Assembly (NCBI RefSeq): GCF_001612615.1
Contig: NZ_BDAU01000001.1
Location: forward strand, 372,001 to 436,000
From: Nocardia amikacinitolerans NBRC 108937
GTDB taxonomy: Bacteria; Actinomycetota; Actinomycetes; Mycobacteriales; Mycobacteriaceae
Direction of reading: 5' to 3'
DNA length: 64,000 nt
The position numbers were made by a program, and so were the translations under genes. Below, piece after piece: positions 34,889 through 42,600 of the stretch. A model generated the notes under the pieces. It was not told the origin of the DNA and did not search any database. It saw only the letters and a list, made by a program, of their open reading frames with translations. Each line of letters starts with the position of its first letter. The first letter of the stretch is position 1.

Positions 34889-36253
34889 ATGACTCTGGTG
34901 AAACCACAGCGCGTCTCCGGCGGCGAGCACGAGCACGGACATCTCGAGGAGTTCCGCTCCGACCCGATCGCGCTGATGCGCCGGGTGCGCGCCGAGTGCG
35001 GTGACATCGGCGCCTTCGAACTCGCGGGCAAGCAGGTCATCCTGCTCTCCGGGGCGGAAGCCAACGAATTCTTCTTCCGAGCCGGCGACGAGGATCTCGA
35101 CCAGGGCGCGGCCTATCCGTTCATGAAGCCGATCTTCGGCGAGGGGGTGGTCTTCGACGCCAGCCCGGAGCGCCGCAAGGAGATGCTGCACAACCAGGCG
35201 CTGCGCGCCGAGCACATGCGCGGACACGCGGCAACGATCGCCGCCGAGGTCGAGCGGATGCTGGCGCGCTGGGGCGACGAGGGCGAGGTCGATCTGCTCG
35301 ACTTCTTCGCCGAGCTGACCATCTACACATCCTCGGCCTGCCTGATCGGCGTGAAGTTCCGCAATGAGCTCGACGGCAGATTCGCGCACCTCTATCACGA
35401 ACTCGAGCGCGGCACCGACGCCTTGGCCTACGTGGACCCCTACGCGCCGATCGAGAGCTTCCGCCGCAGGGACGAGGCCCGCGTCGCGCTCGTCGAGCTG
35501 GTGCAGGGGATCATGGACAAGCGCGCCGCCCGTCCCGCCGCCGACCGCGGCGAACGCGACATGCTCGACGTGCTGGTCTCGGTGCCCGGCGAGAACGGCG
35601 CACCGCGCTTCAGCGCCAGCGAGATCACCGGCATCTTCATCTCGATGATGTTCGCCGGTCACCACACCACCTCCGGCACCGCGGCGTGGACGGTCATCGA
35701 ACTGTTGCGCCACCCCGAACTGCTGGACAGCGTCGTCACCGAGCTCGACGAGCTGTACGCGGACGGCTCGCCGGTGAGTTTCAATGCGCTGCGCCAGATT
35801 CCGCGCCTCGAGGCGGTGCTGAAGGAGACACTGCGACTGCATCCGCCGCTGATCATCCTGATGCGCGTCGCCAGGGGGGATTTCGAGGTGTGCGGGTACC
35901 ACATCGCCGACGGTGACCACGTGGCCGCCACACCCGCCATCTCCAACCGGCTGCCCGAGGACTTCCCCGATCCGGACGCCTTCGACCCCGGCCGCTATCT
36001 CGACCCGAACCAAGAGGACATCGTCAACCGCTGGACGTGGATCCCGTTCGGCGCGGGAAGGCACCGCTGTGTCGGGGCCGCGTTCGCGCTCATGCAGCTC
36101 AAGGCGATCTTCTCGATCCTGTTGCGGGACTGGGAGTTCGAGATGGCGCAGCCCTCGGACAGCTACCGCAACGACCACTCGAAGATGGTGGTGCAGCTGG
36201 AACAGCCCTGCCGGGTCCGCTACCGCAGGCGCCGTCCTCGACAGGGCAGTTGA
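34889..36253 (+). CDS. cyp51: cytochrome P450 CYP51, sterol 14-alpha-demethylase
   Basis: A 454-residue P450 that matches the M. tuberculosis CYP51 sequence I remember almost residue by residue: RVSGGEHEHGHLEEFRSDP at the start, FGEGVVFDASPERRKEMLHN, the CYP51-specific I-helix MMFAGHHTTSGTAAW, KETLRLHPP and the heme loop FGAGRHRCVG with Cys394, the same number as in the mycobacterial enzyme. CYP51 removes the 14-alpha methyl of lanosterol/obtusifoliol-type sterols; its natural role in non-sterol-making actinobacteria is unknown. GAAGGA precedes ATG 34889. The electron donor is probably the ferredoxin at 39441, whose promoter has the same operator. It ends in a strong hairpin. Confidence 0.97.
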   Translation: MTLVKPQRVSGGEHEHGHLEEFRSDPIALMRRVRAECGDIGAFELAGKQVILLSGAEANEFFFRAGDEDLDQGAAYPFMKPIFGEGVVFDASPERRKEMLHNQALRAEHMRGHAATIAAEVERMLARWGDEGEVDLLDFFAELTIYTSSACLIGVKFRNELDGRFAHLYHELERGTDALAYVDPYAPIESFRRRDEARVALVELVQGIMDKRAARPAADRGERDMLDVLVSVPGENGAPRFSASEITGIFISMMFAGHHTTSGTAAWTVIELLRHPELLDSVVTELDELYADGSPVSFNALRQIPRLEAVLKETLRLHPPLIILMRVARGDFEVCGYHIADGDHVAATPAISNRLPEDFPDPDAFDPGRYLDPNQEDIVNRWTWIPFGAGRHRCVGAAFALMQLKAIFSILLRDWEFEMAQPSDSYRNDHSKMVVQLEQPCRVRYRRRRPRQGS

Positions 36254-36291
36254 AAGCCCGGGCCGTTCGGACCGGATCTCCGACGGACACG

Positions 36292-36328
36292 CTCGAACGG
36301 CCGCGACGGCGAGTCGCGGCCGTTCGAG
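36292..36328. terminator. bidirectional hairpin between converging P450 genes
   Basis: CTCGAACGGCCGCGAC (36292-36307) pairs perfectly with GTCGCGGCCGTTCGAG (36313-36328), 16 bp with loop GGCGA. It lies between the cyp51 stop and the stop of the CYP125-like gene; no T-run, so possibly Rho-assisted. Confidence 0.8.
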
Positions 36329-36338
36329 TGCCGCCGTC

Positions 36339-37565
36339 TCAGTCGTAGCGGACCTGCCAGCTCTTGACGCCGTTGATCCAGCCCGACCGCAACCGCACCG
36401 GATCCGAGACCTGGCGCAGGTTCGGCATGGCGTCGGCGATCGCGTTGAACATGAGGTCGATCTCCAGCCGGGCCAGGTTCGCGCCGACGCAATAGTGCGC
36501 GCCCGTTCCGCCGAAGCCGACGTGCGGATTCGGATCGCGCAGGATGTCGAACGCGAACGGGTCGGTGAAGCCGTCTTCGTCGAAATTGGCCGAGCTGTAG
36601 AACAATCCGAGCCGTTGCCCGGCGCGGATGCGCTGCCCGCCGAGCACCACGTCCTCGGTGGCGGTGCGCTGGAAGGCCGTCACCGGAGTGGCCCATCGGA
36701 CGATCTCGTCGGGCGCGGTCCGCGGCCGGCTCGCGCGATAGGTCTCCCACTGCTCCGGGTTGTCCACGAAGGCCTTCATGCCGTGCGTGATCGCGTTGCG
36801 CGTTGTCTCGTTGCCCGCGACCGCGAGCAGGATGACGAAGAAGCCGAATTCGTCGGAGGCCAGCGCCTCGCCGTCGACGTCGGCGTGCACCAGTTCGGAG
36901 ACGATGTCGTGTACCGGGCACGCGCGGCGCTGCTCGGCCATGGTCCATGCGTAGCCGAGGATTTCGGCCGACGCGGTAGTCGGGTCGCCGTACTCGGGAT
37001 CGTCGTAGTTGAGCATCTGGTTCGACCAGTCGAAGACCTTGCGCCGATCGTCCTGTGGCACACCGAGGAGTTCGGCGATCGCCTGCAACGGCAGCTCGCA
37101 GGCCACCTGCTGGACGAAATCGCCGCCGCCCGTTCGCTTGGCGGCGTGCACGATGCGCTCGGCGCGTTCGGTCAGCGCGGCGCGCAGGCTCTCGACCGCG
37201 CGCGGGGTGAATCCTTTGGAGACGATCCGGCGGATCTTGGAGTGTTTGGGCGGGTCCATGTTGACCAGCAGTGCGCCCGTGAGGTCCATCTGTTCCGCGG
37301 TGATGTCACCCGGCAGCCGGATGATGGCGCCTTTGCGCTGGGAGGAGTACAGCTCCGGATGGCGCGAGACCTCCTTGACGTCCGCCAGCTTGCTCACCAC
37401 CCAGTAGCCGCCGTCGCGGAATCCGCCCGAGGTGTCGTCGGACTGGGCGTTCCACCACACCGGCGCGGTGCGGCGCAGCAGCGCGAATTCCTCGACGGGG
37501 CTGCGGTTCTGCCAGAGTGCGGGATCGGTGAAGTCGAAACCCGCGGGCAACGACGGTGCGGTCAT
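36339..37565 (-). CDS. cytochrome P450, CYP125-like steroid 26-monooxygenase family
   Basis: A 408-residue P450. From memory it follows CYP125 of M. tuberculosis closely: PAGFDFTDPALWQNRSPVEEFALLR, LVNMDPPKHSKIRRIVSKGFTPRAV, the I-helix LAVAGNETTRNAITHGM, EIVRWATPVTAFQRTA and the heme loop FGGTGAHYCVG with Cys359. CYP125/124/142 hydroxylate the terminal methyl of cholesterol side chains or branched lipids. It lacks the long N-terminal extension of CYP125 itself. AGGAGG precedes ATG 37565. It is the last gene of the ferredoxin-SnoaL-unknown-P450 operon. The exact CYP family number cannot be assigned without alignment. Confidence 0.92.
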   Translation of the reverse strand: MTAPSLPAGFDFTDPALWQNRSPVEEFALLRRTAPVWWNAQSDDTSGGFRDGGYWVVSKLADVKEVSRHPELYSSQRKGAIIRLPGDITAEQMDLTGALLVNMDPPKHSKIRRIVSKGFTPRAVESLRAALTERAERIVHAAKRTGGGDFVQQVACELPLQAIAELLGVPQDDRRKVFDWSNQMLNYDDPEYGDPTTASAEILGYAWTMAEQRRACPVHDIVSELVHADVDGEALASDEFGFFVILLAVAGNETTRNAITHGMKAFVDNPEQWETYRASRPRTAPDEIVRWATPVTAFQRTATEDVVLGGQRIRAGQRLGLFYSSANFDEDGFTDPFAFDILRDPNPHVGFGGTGAHYCVGANLARLEIDLMFNAIADAMPNLRQVSDPVRLRSGWINGVKSWQVRYD

Positions 37566-37633
37566 GTCTACCTCCTGGAATGGAATGCCCTGCGGTACAG
37601 AGCGACCCGGTTCAGCCGGTCGCTCGTCGGCCG

Positions 37634-38884
37634 TCACACCACGGTGAGCGGCAGCGGTTTCCCGCGGTCGGTGAACGCGAAGTCCGCGCCGGTGCTGAAT
37701 CGGGTGATGGCCACTTCGGCGGCCTCGCGGAACGGTTCGTCGGCGAGTCCGAAATCCACGGTCAGCGCACCGTCGTCGCCGTCGACGGCCGTGGCGAACC
37801 AGCGCGGGTTCACCGCCCGAGCCAGCGCGTCCAGCGGCGCGAGGTGCTCGGGGTCGAGCAGCGCGGGCCACGCGCCGTCGGAACTCGCGCCGCTGTCCTG
37901 TGGAATACGCAGGCGCACAGTGTCGTTCGCGCTGTCGATGGTGATGCCCGTGTAGGGCAACGGGTTCAGCGCCGGGTGCGCAGCCAGCACGGTGGCGAGG
38001 GCGTCCGCGTCGTCGCCGAGCCGCAGGCAGCGCCGGATGCGGTCCGCGGTGAGTCCGGCGACCCCGGTGAACTGTTTGCGCACGATCGCCGCCGCGGTCG
38101 GCCCGTCGGTCTTGGCCCGTACGGCGACCAGGAAGCCGAGGGTCAGCAGGTGGTGCTGGAGGCACACCTCCTCGGCCATCCGCACCAGCGCCGAGTGCGA
38201 GAAGTCCGCGAAACGCAGGTCGCTCAGCAGCGGTCCGGCGTAGTCGGATCGGCCGTCCTCCGTGGGATCGATGGGCGCCAATTCGGTTCGCGCGGCGGCG
38301 GACTCGGCGACCAAGGCCGCGTCGCGCGGCACCGGCGGCGGTTCGTTGGCCGGGTCGATGGTGACCCGCCAGGCGCAGACCGGCTTGCGGTCGGCGGGCC
38401 GCCGCGGCGGGCGGTGCACGGGGCGCACCTGCGCGTGCGGGTTCGTCGCCAGCGCGGTCGCGTCGAAGGTGGGGTCCTCGATGTCGTGGCACATCGACAC
38501 CACGAAGTCCTCGCCCATCGGCTCGACATCGGCCAGCGCGCCGCAGTGGTCGAGCCAGAATTCGCCGTGCTCGTGGTCGTCCACCCGGAAGCGGAAGTCC
38601 ATGAACTGCGGCGGCGCGCCGATGTCGAGCTGCAATCCCTTGAAGATCGTCGCCACGCCGTCGCCCGCGAAGCCGAACGCCCGCTGCATCCTGCGCGTGT
38701 AGACCGGGCTGGCCAGCCGCCACTCCTCGATGGCTACCTCCGCCATGCCGGTCCTGCCGAACGCGGCGATGGAGTGCGCCATGCCGGAACGGTCGATGAG
38801 GTGCCCGCACAACAGCAGTTCGGGCACCAGCGCGGCCAGCGTCGGCCGGTCGAACCGCGTGTAGCGGCTGGGTATCTCGCTCAT
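37634..38884 (-). CDS. conserved protein of unknown function in P450 operon
   Basis: A 416-residue soluble protein that I cannot assign to a named family. Striking segments are GEFWLDHCGALADVEPMGED, VVSMCHDIEDPTFDATALATNP and AQVRPVHRPPR, with several His, Asp and Cys that look like metal or substrate ligands, and a C-terminal half rich in helices. I have a memory of this pattern in other actinobacterial P450/steroid neighbourhoods, always unannotated. No signal peptide or membrane segment. ATG at 38884 is six bases from the SnoaL stop; the P450 follows after 68 bases. Role in the oxidation pathway is inferred from the operon only. Confidence 0.8.
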   Translation of the reverse strand: MSEIPSRYTRFDRPTLAALVPELLLCGHLIDRSGMAHSIAAFGRTGMAEVAIEEWRLASPVYTRRMQRAFGFAGDGVATIFKGLQLDIGAPPQFMDFRFRVDDHEHGEFWLDHCGALADVEPMGEDFVVSMCHDIEDPTFDATALATNPHAQVRPVHRPPRRPADRKPVCAWRVTIDPANEPPPVPRDAALVAESAAARTELAPIDPTEDGRSDYAGPLLSDLRFADFSHSALVRMAEEVCLQHHLLTLGFLVAVRAKTDGPTAAAIVRKQFTGVAGLTADRIRRCLRLGDDADALATVLAAHPALNPLPYTGITIDSANDTVRLRIPQDSGASSDGAWPALLDPEHLAPLDALARAVNPRWFATAVDGDDGALTVDFGLADEPFREAAEVAITRFSTGADFAFTDRGKPLPLTVV

Positions 38885-38889
38885 CGCCG

Positions 38890-39441
38890 TCACCACAGCG
38901 AGGCGGGCGCTTCGCCGACCCCGTACCAGCCGGGCAGCGGCGTGCCGGAGGTCGAGCGGGCGATGCGCTGCTGCATACCGGGGGTCAGCGCGTTGTTCGT
39001 GATCATCTCCAGGAACAGCGCCGAGACGTTGCCGAAGTCGAAGAAGTCGCGCTGCCAGGACCATTGGAAGTCGCCGCCGTAGCGGAACCAGCTGCCGCCG
39101 ATGCCCTCCGGGCTGTACGGGCGACCGTCGGGGCGTCGCGCGTCGGCGACCTGCTTCCAGAAGCCGATCACGGTGCCGCTGCGGTCGTCGACGACGAACT
39201 CCTGGTACGGGTAGGTCCAGCCCTCCAGGCCCGACATCTCCTGTCCCAGCGCGATATCCCGGATCTCGTCGCGCCCGACCGCCATGAATTCCTGGGTCGG
39301 GCCGTAGTTCCAGCCGTATGTCGCGTCCACGGTGTACATCTGCGCGAGCGGCTTCCAGTCGCCTTTCTCCTCGCAGCGCTGGTTCTCGACGATCCAGCGG
39401 CGGACCATCTCGTCGAGCTCGGCGCGGTCGTAAGCGGCCAT
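38890..39441 (-). CDS. SnoaL/NTF2-like protein
   Basis: A 183-residue protein of the NTF2-like fold: ELDEMVRRWIVENQRCEEKGDWKPLAQMYTVDATYGWNYGPTQEF is the first helix-strand unit typical of SnoaL-like proteins, which include ketosteroid isomerases and polyketide cyclases. The catalytic Tyr/Asp set of ketosteroid isomerase is not clear-cut, so activity is uncertain. Its ATG overlaps the ferredoxin stop by one base. Mycobacterial cyp51 neighbourhoods also contain an NTF2-like protein (Rv0760c), which supports a role with a steroid-like substrate. Confidence 0.85.
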   Translation of the reverse strand: MAAYDRAELDEMVRRWIVENQRCEEKGDWKPLAQMYTVDATYGWNYGPTQEFMAVGRDEIRDIALGQEMSGLEGWTYPYQEFVVDDRSGTVIGFWKQVADARRPDGRPYSPEGIGGSWFRYGGDFQWSWQRDFFDFGNVSALFLEMITNNALTPGMQQRIARSTSGTPLPGWYGVGEAPASLW

Positions 39442-39668
39442 CAGTGTGCACCTTTCGCGGCGTCGTCGGTCTCGCCGTCGTCGGCGAGAGAAAGAGCCCT
39501 TGTCGGGCAGTAGCGGATCGCGCCGGCGACCGCCTCGCGCAGTTCCGGGTCCGGGCTCGGCTCGAGAATCTCCACCTGGCCGCGTTTGGGCACGGCGAAG
39601 ACGGTGGGCGCCTCGGACTGGCAGACGGCGTGGCCCTGGCACAGGTCGAGGTCGACGGAGATCTTCAC
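39441..39668 (-). CDS. [3Fe-4S] ferredoxin, CYP51 partner type
   Basis: A 75-residue ferredoxin. CQGHAVC and the late CPTRAL give three Cys in CxxHAxC...CP, the His in place of the second Cys being the mark of single [3Fe-4S] ferredoxins that serve actinobacterial P450s. From memory it resembles Rv0763c, the ferredoxin next to CYP51 in M. tuberculosis, including FAVPKRGQVEIL. GTG start at 39668 behind GGGGAGGG. It heads the operon with the SnoaL-like protein, unknown protein and CYP125-like P450. The 18-bp operator at 39779-39796 is shared with cyp51, so this is the likely electron donor to both P450s. Confidence 0.94.
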   Translation of the reverse strand: MKISVDLDLCQGHAVCQSEAPTVFAVPKRGQVEILEPSPDPELREAVAGAIRYCPTRALSLADDGETDDAAKGAH

Positions 39669-39778
39669 GGCGCCCTCCCCTCGCCGGGCGCGGACACCCT
39701 GGCTGTCATCACACACCTCGATTTCGAGAACGGGTTCGCCAGGACCGTTTCGACGGATACAACCGTTGAGACAGATAC

Positions 39779-39796
39779 CTGGACACGTGTCTGGAC
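39779..39796 (-). promoter_or_regulatory. shared operator upstream of ferredoxin-P450 operon
   Basis: CTGGACACGTGTCTGGAC is the exact reverse complement of 34835-34852 in the cyp51 promoter. Located 111-128 bases upstream of the ferredoxin GTG. Confidence 0.85.
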
Positions 39797-40055
39797 GGTA
39801 CCACCGCGACCGGCGGCCAACAACGGTTTCCGAACAAGACGACCCGGCGCTGCCACCCGACCCACACGGAAGGTCCCGCCGCCGAAGACACGGTGAGCCC
39901 ACCGCCGAATCGGATTTCCGCGTGACAGGACTGCCGTCGGGCGCCGGGACGCAGAGCAAGTCTCGGCGGGATCGGATCCCCCGTGACCGCCGACCGAGAC
40001 AGTTGGCCGCACAAGATCACGACGTGTTGTCAAAACCGTTATCGCACAGCGATGT

Positions 40056-40100
40056 TCGCGCATCTGTACTTGCATCTGTAGCGAACACGGACCTACACTC
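40056..40100 (+). promoter_or_regulatory. promoter element copy C (CTTGCATCTG family)
   Basis: TTGCAT (40070-40075), 18-base spacer, TACACT (40094-40099). Ungapped with copies A and B: GTACTTGCATCTG is invariant. The upstream arm here is CATCTG, making a direct rather than inverted repeat. Drives the gene at 40182. Confidence 0.72.
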
Positions 40101-40181
40101 GGCGCGAAAACAGAGGAGATTCACCGAGCCCGTGTCAGCGTTGCCACGAGGACTCCTCGCTACCGCCCGAAGGTCTTTCAC

Positions 40182-40358
40182 ATGGATCAGTCGCTACATC
40201 GTTCCCGCCGACTCGGCGTCGCCGATATCGCCGCCGTCTACGGCACCGAGGCTGTGCACCGACGAATCGCCCAGCTGCGCGCCTGCGGACAGCACTACGC
40301 CGCGGTGGCGATAGAACGCGAGATCCACAGTGCCGCAACGGAAGACGGGGCCGAATAG
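40182..40358 (+). CDS. small orphan protein downstream of promoter element C
   Basis: A 58-residue protein, too short for many gene callers. ATG at 40182 behind GAAGG; stop TAG at 40356. It begins MDQSLHRSRRLGVADIAA, similar to the start of the 25918 protein, and ends in a helix with a single Cys (IAQLRACGQHYAAVAIEREI) reminiscent of the 29293 protein. Same promoter type and similar leader length as those two genes. Function unknown; the positive evidence is promoter, ribosome site and N-terminal resemblance. Confidence 0.6.
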   Translation: MDQSLHRSRRLGVADIAAVYGTEAVHRRIAQLRACGQHYAAVAIEREIHSAATEDGAE

Positions 40359-40786
40359 GCTCCGATTCCGGAGCGGACGACGGCACGGGCGGACGACTCG
40401 GCCGCCGCACAGGGGTCGGTCGGCGAAGGTATCGCTCCGGCGACGACAGGCTTCCCGTGCCCGCGAGCCCGAGAATCGAAACGTGCCCGCTTCACAGATC
40501 CGCCGACACTCTGCGGCGGGACGCGGCGACCCGGGGGGCTCACCCATCGGCGCGATCGCGTGCCGACCGTCTGATACACCGACGCTGCCGCGGGCCCGGT
40601 TCGCCCACGGGAGCGCCGATTCCGCGGAACTGCCCGTTCCGAAGCTTGCATTCGGAACTGTGCACAACGGTGCTGCGATGCAACGTATCTCACCGAACAC
40701 TCGCCCTGCCCATAACCGTTTCGTATAGTGATGCAACGATTCGGGCGCAGTTCTATTTCGTCCGATGTGGCACTGGAGCACTACGT
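40359..40786. other. intergenic, no feature recognised
   Basis: About 430 bases before the PucR gene. Contains the TGGAG ribosome site of that gene at its right end. A motif GATGCAACGT near 40677 recalls the TGCATC half-site but is isolated. Frames on either strand are Arg-rich without ribosome sites. Confidence 0.45.
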
Positions 40787-42046
40787 ATGACCTTCACCGC
40801 GCTGGATCTGTCCGCCGACACGTCCGCCACGGCGCTCGAAATAGGCGGACAGCCGGCGTCGGTGCCACTGCAGAACACCGATGGCGTCGCCTCGCGCATG
40901 GTGGGGTACTTCGCGACCTGCGTCGCGCCGTGCCGCACGCTGCCCGGTGAGCAGATGCGCGGCGACGTCACCAAGGTGACGCGCTTCTGCCTCGCGCTCG
41001 CGGCCGAGATGTTCGACCGCCGGATGGTGCCCGACGACGCCCAGCTCGGCGAGGTCAGGGAGGCCGCGGCGCAATGGGCGCGCGAGGCGGTCCCGCTCGG
41101 CACCATCCTGCGCGCCTACCACGAAGGTCTCCGCATCGCCTTCGGCCTGGTCACCGAGGGCGCCAAGGCAGACGACGTGGACGAGGTGATCGTCGCGACC
41201 GATCTGATGCTCGAACTGCTCGAGGTCATCACGGCCGCGGTCTCCGACGCCTACGTCGACGAGCAGCATCTGGTCGCCCGCGAGCACCAGACCGCGGCGC
41301 AGACGCTGGCCTCCGCCCTGCTCAGCGGTCGCGGCAGTTCCGCACTCGCGAGGCAGGCGGGCATCCCCATCGCGGAGGCATACCAGGTGGTGGCGCTCTC
41401 GGTGCCGGAGCATCCGGACGAGCGCGACCCGCGGGTCGACGCGCGGGTCGCCGCACGGCGCAAGCTACGCCGGCTACAGTCCGCGCTGGCCAGCGCCTTC
41501 CGCTCGCGCGCGCTCGCTCTGCTGTCCACCAAGGGCGGCACGCTGCTGGTTCCGCTCGGCGAGGACGTCCCCGCGCTCACCGCCGAGGTGCTCGACACGC
41601 TCTCCGAGGGCGCCGAGGTGCCGCTCACCGCCACCGTCGTCGTCGGCGACACCGATCGCATCCCGGATTCCGCCGAGCAGGCCCACGAACTGTTGAACCT
41701 GGTCCGGGTCGGCGGCCGCGCGGCAGGGCTCTATCAGATGGCCGACCTGGCCGTGGAGTACCAGCTCACCCGCGGCGGACCGGCCGCCCGGCGGATCGCC
41801 ACCATCCTGGACCCGCTCGACGCGCACCCCGAGCTGTTCGACACCATGCGCGCGTACCTGGGCAACGACATGAACCGGCAGCTCACCGCGCGCCAGCTGT
41901 ACGTGCACCCCAACACCGTCGACTACCGCCTGCGCCGCATCGCGCAGCTGACCACCATCGACCTCGCCACCTCGGCGGGCATCTCGCAGGCGGCCATCGC
42001 CTTGCTGGCCAGGGACCTCGATCGCAGCGTGGCCCGGCGCTTATAG
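40787..42046 (+). CDS. PucR/CdaR-family transcriptional regulator
   Basis: A 419-residue regulator. N-terminal sensing region, central GGDEF-like CdaR module (YVDEQHLVAREHQTAAQTLASALLSGRG ... RRKLRRLQSALASAFRSRALALLSTKGGTLLVPLG) and the C-terminal PucR helix-turn-helix RQLYVHPNTVDYRLRRIAQL. These factors respond to small metabolites in carbon, purine or lipid pathways. It is the intact relative of the truncated 8819-9790 protein. ATG at 40787 behind TGGAG. No obvious operon partner; the target is unknown. Confidence 0.92.
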   Translation: MTFTALDLSADTSATALEIGGQPASVPLQNTDGVASRMVGYFATCVAPCRTLPGEQMRGDVTKVTRFCLALAAEMFDRRMVPDDAQLGEVREAAAQWAREAVPLGTILRAYHEGLRIAFGLVTEGAKADDVDEVIVATDLMLELLEVITAAVSDAYVDEQHLVAREHQTAAQTLASALLSGRGSSALARQAGIPIAEAYQVVALSVPEHPDERDPRVDARVAARRKLRRLQSALASAFRSRALALLSTKGGTLLVPLGEDVPALTAEVLDTLSEGAEVPLTATVVVGDTDRIPDSAEQAHELLNLVRVGGRAAGLYQMADLAVEYQLTRGGPAARRIATILDPLDAHPELFDTMRAYLGNDMNRQLTARQLYVHPNTVDYRLRRIAQLTTIDLATSAGISQAAIALLARDLDRSVARRL

Positions 42047-42156
42047 ACGGGAAGTACGCCCGGTAAATCTCGCGGGCGCAACGATGCGGATTCGTGCTGG
42101 TCACCCGTTCCGGAACTTGCGATCCTGGAACCCCGTGAGTCTGGATGGTGAAAAGT

Positions 42157-42591
42157 ATGCGAATCGCGGAGATCTTGCGCAGGAAAGGTAGCGACGTCGC
42201 CACGGTTCCGCCCGACACGACGGTGCGGAGCCTGCTGGCCACTTTGGCCGAGCACAATATCGGCGCGGTGGTGGTGTCCCCCGACGGCATGCGGATCGCG
42301 GGCATCGTCTCCGAGCGCGATGTGGTGCGCCGCCTGCACGAGCTCGGCGCGGACCTGCTGGACACGCCCGTCGCGGACATCATGACCGTCGAGGTCCGCA
42401 CGTGCGTTCCCGACGACCACGTCGACAGTTTGCGCCGGGTCATGACGGACCACCGGATCCGGCATCTGCCTGTCGTGCGCGACGACCGGCTGATCGGCAT
42501 CGTCAGCATCGGCGATGTGGTCAAGAGCGCGATCTCCGAGCTCGCGACCGAACGCCAGCACCTGGTCGACTATCTCCAGGGCCGGTACTGA
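42157..42591 (+). CDS. CBS-domain pair protein
   Basis: A 144-residue protein of two CBS motifs: residues about 5-60 (ILRRKGSDVATVPPDTTVRSLLATLAEHNIGAVVVSPDG) and 72-125 (VADIMTVEVRTCVPDDHVDSLRRVMTDHRIRHLPVV). Stand-alone CBS pairs bind adenine nucleotides (AMP/ATP/SAM/NADH) and sense energy state. ATG at 42157 behind GGTGA is preferred; 42145 would add four residues. Lies 110 bases after the PucR gene and converges on the PPOX gene. Confidence 0.92.
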   Translation: MRIAEILRRKGSDVATVPPDTTVRSLLATLAEHNIGAVVVSPDGMRIAGIVSERDVVRRLHELGADLLDTPVADIMTVEVRTCVPDDHVDSLRRVMTDHRIRHLPVVRDDRLIGIVSIGDVVKSAISELATERQHLVDYLQGRY

Positions 42592-42600
42592 ACCCGCGCG

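Larger units (their letters stand above)
39669..40181. other. intergenic region with two promoters
   Basis: About 510 bases between the ferredoxin operon (minus) and the small gene at 40182 (plus). Holds the shared operator (39779-39796), promoter element C (40056-40100) and a structured leader with CGAGGA/TCCTCG (40147-40159). No gene recognised in 39800-40050. Confidence 0.55.

Noticed and set aside
39586..40314. Plus-strand frame overlapping the ferredoxin promoter and the small gene at 40182
   Set aside because: No ribosome site or domain, and it crosses the shared operator and promoter element C.
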